Below are positions 56,801 to 64,000 of a stretch of DNA of 64,000 bases, in pieces (within the stretch, counting starts at the first letter, position 1; each line of letters opens with the position of its first letter). The notes under the pieces are model-generated. The model was not told the origin of the DNA. It made no database searches and worked only from the letters and a program-made list of their open reading frames with translations. Origin of the DNA: Zeus faber (taxonomy: Eukaryota; Chordata; Actinopteri; Zeiformes; Zeidae). The DNA is taken from NCBI GenBank assembly GCA_960531495.1, contig OY482855.1, forward strand, positions 2,108,001 through 2,172,000, written 5' to 3'. The translations under genes were made by a program, and so were the position numbers.

Positions 56801-57850
56801 GGGCTTAAAACTCTGTGAGAAACACTTATGGACCACATAATAGTTCATCATATTAATCAAATTTCTATGCTGTACTGCAGCATTCTGAACCATTCACCAT
56901 TGATGAGACAATGGTTCAGTGTTTCTCTAATTCAGCTAGAAAGCAAACCGTTCAAAGTTCTGAAACTGCTCATAACTCGACAAATAGATGTTGTATGGGA
57001 CTAAACTGTTTGACAAGCAACACTTTAGCAGCACAGACTAGTTCATCATATTAATTACATTTCTATGCTGTACTGCAGCATTCTGAATCATTCACCTCTG
57101 AAGAGACAATGGTTCGGTGTTTCTCTAATTCAGTTAGACAGCAAACCGTCCACAGTTCTGAAAATGATCATAACTCCACAGATACATGTTAGATGGTTCT
57201 AGAACTCTGTGAGAAAAAACTTAAGAAGCACATAATAGTTCATCAAATTAATCAAATTTCTATGCTGTTCTGCACCATTCTGAATCATTCACCGCTGAAG
57301 AGACAATGGTTCGGTGTTTCTCTAATTCAGCTAGACAGCAAACGATCAAATGTTCTGAAAATGATCGTAACTCCACAAATACATGTTATATGGGACTAAA
57401 ACTGTTTGACAAACAACACTTTAGCAGCACAGACTAGTTAGTCATAGTATTCAAACTGTCTGACACTGTCACACAGAGTAATGACTGAAGCGTTTAACCT
57501 ATTCGCCTTTTCGACGTTTAAATCGGTTGAAAATTTGTTTTTTCCCACATGTGCACACTATGATGAAAATGATCATAACTCGACAAATACATGTTGTATG
57601 GGACTAAAACTGTTTGACAAGCAACACTTTAGCAGCACATACTTGTTCATCATAGTATTTAAACTGTCTGACACTGTCACACAGAGTAATGACTGTCTGA
57701 AAATGATCATAACTCGAAAAATACATGTTAGATGGGCCTAAAACTCTGTGAGAAACACTTATGGAGCACATAATAGTTCATCATATTAATCATCATATTA
57801 TGTACTGCAGCATTCTGAACCATTCACCTTTGATGAGACAATGGTTCGGT
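53853..57850 (-). repeat. A/B satellite array, inverted orientation
   Basis: The same monomers as at 26,278-50,139, on the opposite strand, more divergent from each other. The signatures are cgacgtttaaatcggctgaa, ttcggtgtttctctaattca and tactgcagcattctgaatc. B-type monomers dominate. With the array to the left it forms an inverted repeat around the A-rich satellite. Confidence 0.92.
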
Positions 57851-60800
57851 ATTGAAAGAAAGATTGAATGATTGAAAGAAATGTAGATTGAAATAAAGAA
57901 TGAAAGAAAGATTTGAAGTAAGAATGAAATATTGAAAGAAAGATTTTAGGAAAGGTTGAAAGACTGAAAGAAAGAATGAAAGATTGAAAGAAAGATTGAA
58001 AGATTGAAAGAAATATTGAAAGAAAGAGAATTTGAAAGTAAGAAAGATTGAAAGAAAGATTGAAAGTAATAAAGATTGAAAGAAAGAATAAAAGAAAAAT
58101 TGAAAGATTGAAAGATTGAAAGATTGAAAGAAAGATTGAAAGAAAGATTTAACGAAAATTGAAAGACTGAAAGTAAGAATGAAAGAAAGATTGAAAGTTT
58201 GAAAGAAAGAATGAAAGAATTAAAGAAATATTGAAAGAAATATTGAAAGAAAGAATGAAAGATTGAAAGAAAGAATGAAAGAATGAAAGAAATACTGAAA
58301 GAAAGAAAGATTGAAAGTAAGAACGATTGAAAGAAAGATTTATAGAAAGATTGAAAGACTGAAAGAAAGAATGAAAGATTGAAAGAAATATTGAAAGAAA
58401 GAGAGATTGAAAGATTAAAAGATTGAAAGAAAGATTGAAAGTAATAAAGATTGAAAGAAAGAATGGAGGAATAATTGAAAGATTGAAAGAAAAAATGAAA
58501 GAATTAAAGAAAGATTGTAAGAAATATTGAAAGAAAGATTGAAAGAAAGAATGAAAGAAAGATTGTAAGAAAGAATGAAAGTAAGAAAGAAATATTGAAA
58601 GATTGAAAGAAATATTGAAAGAAAGAAAGATTGAAAGTAAGAACGATTGAAAGAAAGATTGAAAGAAAGACTGAAAGCTTGAAAGAAAGAATGAAAGAAA
58701 GATTTTAAGAAAGGTTGAAAGACTGAAAGAAAGAATGAAAGATTGAAAGAAAGAATGAAAGAACGATTGAAAGAAAAAATGAAAGAATGATAGAAAGATT
58801 GAAAGATTGAAAGAAAGATTGAATGTTTGAAAGAAAGATTGAAAGTATTAAAGATCGAAAGAAATATTTAAAGAAAGATTGAAAGATTGAAAGAAAGAAT
58901 GAAATAACGATTGCAAGAAAGAATGAAGAATGAAAGAAAAATTGAAAGATTGAAAGAAATATTGAAAGAAAGAGAGATTGAAAGATTAAAAGATTGAAAG
59001 AAAGATTGAAAGTGATGAAGTTTGAAAGAAAGAATGAAGGAAAAACTGAAAGATTGAAAGACTGAAAGAATGAATGAAAGAAAGATTGAAAGATTGAATG
59101 AAAAAATGAAAAACTTAAAGAAAGATTGAAAGAAATACTGAAAGATAGATTGAAAGATTGAAAGAAAGAAAGATTGAAAGAAAGAATGAAAGAAAGATTG
59201 TCAGAAAGAATGAAAGTAAGAAAGAAAGATTGAAAGATTGAAAGAAATATTGAAAGAAAGAAAGATTGAAACTAAGAACGATTGAAAGAAAGATTGAAAG
59301 AAAGATTGAAAGCTTGAAAGAAAGATTGAAAGAAAGATTTTAAGAAAGGTTGAAAGACTGAAAGAAAGAATGAAAGATTGAAAGAAAGAATGAAAGAACG
59401 ATTGAAAGAAAGAATGATAGAATGAAAGAAAGATTGAAAGATTGAAAGAAATATTGAAAGAAAAAGAGAATGAAAATAAGAAAGATTGAAAGAAAGATTG
59501 AAAGTAATAAAGATTGAAAGAAATAACAAAAGAAAGATTGAAAGATTGAAAGAAATATTGAAAGAAAGAAAGATTGAAACTAAGAACGATTGAAAGAAAG
59601 ATTGAAAGAAAGATTGAAAGCTTGAAAGAAAGATTGAAAGAAAGATATTAAGAAAGGTTGAAAGACTGAAAGAAAGAATGAAAGATTGAAAGAAAGAATG
59701 AAAGAACGATTGAAAGAAAGAATGAAAGAATGAAAGAAAGATTGAACGATTGGAAGAAATATTGAAAGATAGAAAAATTTAAAGTAAGAAAGATTGAAAG
59801 AAAGAATGAAAGAAAGATTGAAAGATTGAAAGATTGAAAGAAAGATTGAATGTTTGAAAGAAAGATTGAAAGTATTAAATATCGAAAGAAATATTTAAAG
59901 AAAGATTGAAAGATCGAAAGAAAGAATGAAATAACGATTGAAAGAAAGAATGAAAGTATGAAAGAAAAATTGAAAGATTGAAAGAAATATTGAAAGAAAG
60001 AGTGATTGAAAGATTAAAAGATTGAAAGAAAGATTGAAAGTGATGAAGTTTGAAAGAAAGAATGAAGGAAAAACTGAAAGATTGAAAGACTGAAAGAATG
60101 AATGAAAGAAAGATTGAAAGATTGAATGAAAAAATGAAAAACTTAAAGAAAGATTGAAAGAAATATTGAAAGATAGATTAAAAGATTGAAAGAAAGAAAG
60201 ATTGAAAGAAAGAATGAAAGAAAGATTGTAAGAAAGAATGAAAGTAAGAAAGAAAGATTGAAAGATTGAAAGAAATATTGAAAGAAAGAAAGATTGAAAC
60301 TAAGAACGATTGAAAGAAAGATTGAAAGAAAGATTGAAAGCTTGAAAGAAAGATTGAAAGAAAGATTTTAAGAAAGGTTGAAAGACTGAAAGAAAGAATG
60401 AAAGATTGAAAGAAAGAATGAAAGAACGATTGAAAGAAAGAATGAAAGAATGAAAGAAAGATTGAAAGATTGAAAGAAATATTGAAAGAAAGAGAGAATG
60501 AAAATAAGAAAGATTGAAAGAAAGATTGAAAGTAATAAAGATTGAAAGAAAGAATGAACGAAAAATTGAAAGATTGATAGATTGAAAGAAAGATTGAAAG
60601 AAAGATTTAAAGAAAGATTGAAAGACTGAAAGAAAGAATGAATAAAATAATTAAAGAAAGATTGAAGGTTTGAAAGATTGAAAGAAAGATTGAAAGAAAG
60701 ATTGAAAAAAAGATTGAAAAAAAGAAAAATTGAAAGAAAGATTGAAAGAAATATTGAAAGACTGAAGGAAAGAATGAAAGAAAGATGGAAAGAAAGATTG

Positions 60801-63800
60801 AAAGAAAGAAAGATTGAAAGTAAGAAAGATTGAAAGAAATATTGAAAGAAAGATTGAAAGATTGAAAGATTGAAAGATTGAAAGAAAGAATGAAAGAAAG
60901 ACTGAAAGATTGAAAGAAAAATTGAAAGAAATATTGAAAGATTGAAAGATTGAAAGAAAAATTGAAAGTTTGAAAGAAATATTGAAAGACTGAAAGAAAG
61001 ATTGCAAGAAAGATTGAAAATAAAGAAAGATTTAAAGATAGAATAAAAGAAAGATTGAAAGAAATATTGAAAGACAGAAAGATTGAAAGAAACAATGAAA
61101 GAAATATTGAAAGATTAAAAGAAAGAATGAAAGAAAGATTGAAAAATTGAAAGATTGAAAGAAAGACTAAAAGAAAGAAAGAACGATTGAAAGAAAGATT
61201 GAAAGAAAGATTGAAAGAAAGAAAGATTGTAAGAGAGAATGAAACAAAGATTGAAATAAAGAATGAAACAAAGATTGAAAGAAAAAATGAAAGAAAGATT
61301 GAAAGAAAGATGGAAAGAAAGTTTGAAAGAAAGAAAGATTGAAAGAAATAACAAAAGAAAGATTGAAAGAAATAATGAAAGAAAGATTGAACGATTGGAA
61401 GAAATATTGAAAGATAGAAAAATTGAAAGTAAGAAAGATTGAAAGAAAGAATGAAAGAAAGATTGAAAGATTGAATGATTGAAAGAAAGAATGAAAGAAA
61501 GATTGAAAGATTGAAATATTGAAAGAAAGAATGAAAGAAAGATTGAAAGTTTGAAAGAAAGAATGAAAGATTGAAAGAAAGAATGAAAGAATGAAAGAAA
61601 TACTGAAAGAAAGAAAGATTGAAAGTAAGAACGATTGAAAGAAAGATTTATAGAAAGATTGAAAGAAATATTGAAAGAAAGAGAGATTGAAAGATTAAAA
61701 GATTGAAAGAAAGATTGAAAGTAATAAAGATTGAAAGAAAGAATGGAGGAATAATTGAAAGATTGAAAGAAAAAATGAAAGAATTAAAGAAAGATTGTAA
61801 GAAATATTGAAAGAAAGATTGAAAGATTGAAATAAAGAAAGATTGAAAGAAAGAATGAAAGAAAGATTGTAAGAAAGAATGAAAGTAAGAAAGAAATATT
61901 GAAAGATTGAAAGAAATATTGAAAGAAAGAAAGATTGAAAGTAAGAACGATTGAAAGAAAGATTGAAAGAAAGACTGAAAGCTTGAAAGAGAGAATGAAA
62001 GAAAGATTTTAAGAAAGGTTGAAAGACTGAAAGAAAGAATGAAAGTTTGAAAGAAAGGATGAAAGAACGATTGAAAGAAAAAATGAAAGAATGATAGAAA
62101 GATTGAAAGATTGAAAGAAAGATTGAATGTTTGAAAGAAAGATTGAAAGTATTAAAGATCGAAAGAAATATTTAAAGAAAGATTGAAAGATTGAAAGAAA
62201 GAATGAAATAACGATTGAAAGAAAGAATGAAAGAATGAAAGAAATATTGAAAGATTGAAAGAAATATTGAAAGAAAAAGAGATTGAAAGATTAAAAGATT
62301 GAAAGAAAGATTGAAAGTGATGAAGTCTGAAAGAAAGAATGAAGGAAATACTGAAAGAATGAATGAAAGATTGATTGAAAGATTGAATGAAAAAATGAGA
62401 AACTTAAAGAAGATTGAAAGAAATATTGAAAGATAGATTGAAAGATTGAAAGAAAGAAAGATTGAAAGAAAGAATGAAAGAAAGATTGTAAGAAAGAATG
62501 AAAGTAAGAAAGAAAGATTGAAATATTGAAAGAAATATTGAAAGAAAGAAAGATTGAAACTAAGAACGATTGAAAGAAAGATTGAAAGAAAGATTGAAAG
62601 CTTGAAAGAAAGATTGAAAGAAAGATTTTAAGAAAGGTTGAAAGACTGAAAAAAAGAATGAAAGATTGAAAGAAAGAATGAAAGAATGAAAGAAAGATTG
62701 AAAGATTGAAAGAAATATTGAAAGAAAGAGAGAATGAAAATAAGAAAGAAGAAAAAGAAGAAAGATTGAAAGTAATAAAGATTGAAAGAAATAACAAAAG
62801 AAAGATTGAAAGAAAGAATGAAAGAAAGATTGAACGATTGGAAGAAATTTTGAAAGATAGAAAAATTTAAAGTAAGAAAGATTGAAAGAAAGAATGAAAG
62901 AAAGATTGAAAGATTGAAAGATTGAAAGAAAGATTGAATGTTTGAAAGAAAGATTGAAAGTATTAAAGATCGAAAGAAATATTTAAAGAAAGATTGAAAG
63001 ATTGAAAGAAAGAATGAAATAACGATTGAAAGAAAGAATGAAAGAATGAAAGAAAAATTGAAAGATTGAAAGAAATATTGAAAGAAAGAGAGATTGAAAG
63101 ATTAAAAGATTGAAAGAAAGATTGAAAGTTATGAAGATTGAAAGAAAGAATGAAGGAAAAACTGAAAGATTGAAAGACTGAAAGAATGAATGAAAGAAAG
63201 ATTGAAAGATTGAAAGAAAAAATGAAAAACTTAAAGAAAGATTGAAAGAAATATTGAAAGACAGATTGAAAGATTGAAAGAAAGAAAGATTGAAAGAAAG
63301 ATTGTAAGAAAGAATGAAATATTGAAAGAAAAAATGAAAGAAAGACTGAAAAAAACAAAGAAAGATTGAAAGAAATAAAGATTTAAAGAAAAAAAGATTT
63401 AAAGAAAGATTGAAAGACTAAAAGTAAGAATGAAAAAAAAGATTGAAAGAAAGATTGAAAAAAGAAAGAAAGATTGAAAGAAAGATTGAAAGAAAGATTG
63501 ACAGAAAGAATGAAAGTTTGAAAGAAAGATTGAAAGAAAGATTGAAAGACTGAAAGAAAAAATGAAAGAAAGATTAAAAGAGAGATTGAAAGATTGAAAG
63601 ATTGAAAGAAGGAATGAAAGAAAGATTGAATGATTGAAAGATTGAAATAAAGAATGAAATATTGAAAGAAAGAATAAAAGAACGATTGAAAGAAAGAATG
63701 AAAGAATGAAAGAAAGATTGAAAGATTGAAAGAATTTTGAAAGAAAGAGAGAATGAAAGTAAGAAAGATTGAAAGAAAGATTGAAAGTAAAAAAGATTGA

Positions 63801-64000
63801 AAGAAAGAATGAAAGAAAAATTGAAAGATTGAAAGATTGAAAGAAAGATTTAAAGAAAGATTTAAAGAAAGATTGAAAGACTGGAAGAAAGAATGAATAA
63901 AAGAATTAAAGAAAGATTGAAAGATTGAAAGATTGAAAGATTGAAAGAAAGATTGAAAAAAGAATGATTGAAAGAAAGAAAGATTTAAAGAATGAAAGAT
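57851..64000 (+). repeat. Long GAAAGATT/GAAAGAAT-type simple repeat with nested periods
   Basis: More than 6 kb made of gattgaaagaaa and gaatgaaagaaa phrases with very little C on the plus strand. It runs to the window end. Rare variants recur together. The gatgaagtttgaaagaaag variant at 59,014 recurs at 60,042 (1,028 bp apart) and as gatgaagtctg at 62,319 (3,305 bp from the first), with a relative at 63,130. The repeat thus has its own higher-order structure. Ser/Phe/Leu-rich frames on the minus strand are by-products. Confidence 0.95.

Noticed and set aside
26278-57850. CRISPR-like regular repetition
   Set aside because: Whole monomers repeat without unique spacers, in a vertebrate genome with no cas genes.
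26278-57850. CENP-B box in the A or B monomer
   Set aside because: I looked for the TTCG....A..CGGG pattern on both strands of the consensus units and found none. The centromere idea rests on architecture only.
57851-64000. Ser/Phe/Leu-rich minus-strand frames of up to 168 codons resembling membrane proteins
   Set aside because: Translation of a simple repeat whose complement (ctttcttt, aatc) lacks stops in one frame. No start context or domain.

Overview
The window looks like a heterochromatic, repeat-packed stretch of a teleost fish genome, perhaps pericentromeric or subtelomeric. Signs of a teleost are an L2-tailed tRNA SINE and a second L2-like tail, class I endogenous retroviruses, a Tx1-type LINE, an hAT remnant, a decayed copy of a protein I associate with multicopy teleost genes, and long satellites. 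I see no intact single-copy host gene.

Left third (1-26,000): two nearly identical copies of one class I endogenous retrovirus lie on the minus strand about 12.05 kb apart. Copy 1 (1-5,331) runs off the window at its pol end and stops abruptly inside gag. Copy 2 (about 10,780-19,791) keeps env remnant, pol, pro, gag, a long repeat-rich leader holding a SINE, a tRNA-Trp primer-binding site and a probable LTR. Between them lie two small unidentified reading frames (5,244-5,904), an L2 tail, an intron-bearing SGNH-hydrolase-like pseudogene (6,719-8,530), a fragment of a different retrovirus (8,868-9,440) and an inverted pair of dispersed repeats (9,615-10,775). To the right come another dispersed repeat, a LINE-like leader frame, an hAT fragment (21,887-22,761) and an LTR with a tRNA-Ser primer-binding site (22,949-23,520).

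Centre (26,278-50,139): a head-to-tail satellite built from two monomers, A (208 bp) and B (196 bp), which share their edges. The left part has an older-looking sequence type with B/A hybrid monomers of about 252 bp. The right part is homogeneous, with higher-order periods near 2,044 and 2,216 bp. An apparently complete Tx1-like LINE (31,527-36,960) sits exactly at an A|B monomer boundary. It has an NRF1-type promoter motif at its first bases, two uninterrupted reading frames and a poly(A) tail.

Right (50,140-64,000): the satellite gives way to a 3.7-kb A-rich satellite of about 59 bp, then to the same A/B satellite in inverted orientation (53,853-57,850), then to more than 6 kb of a C-poor GAAAGATT-type repeat with its own nested periods. 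The A/B satellite thus flanks the A-rich satellite as a large, unequal inverted repeat. The most interesting items are the LINE at the monomer boundary, the inverted satellite architecture, the retroviral duplication breakpoint and the two unidentified reading frames beside it.
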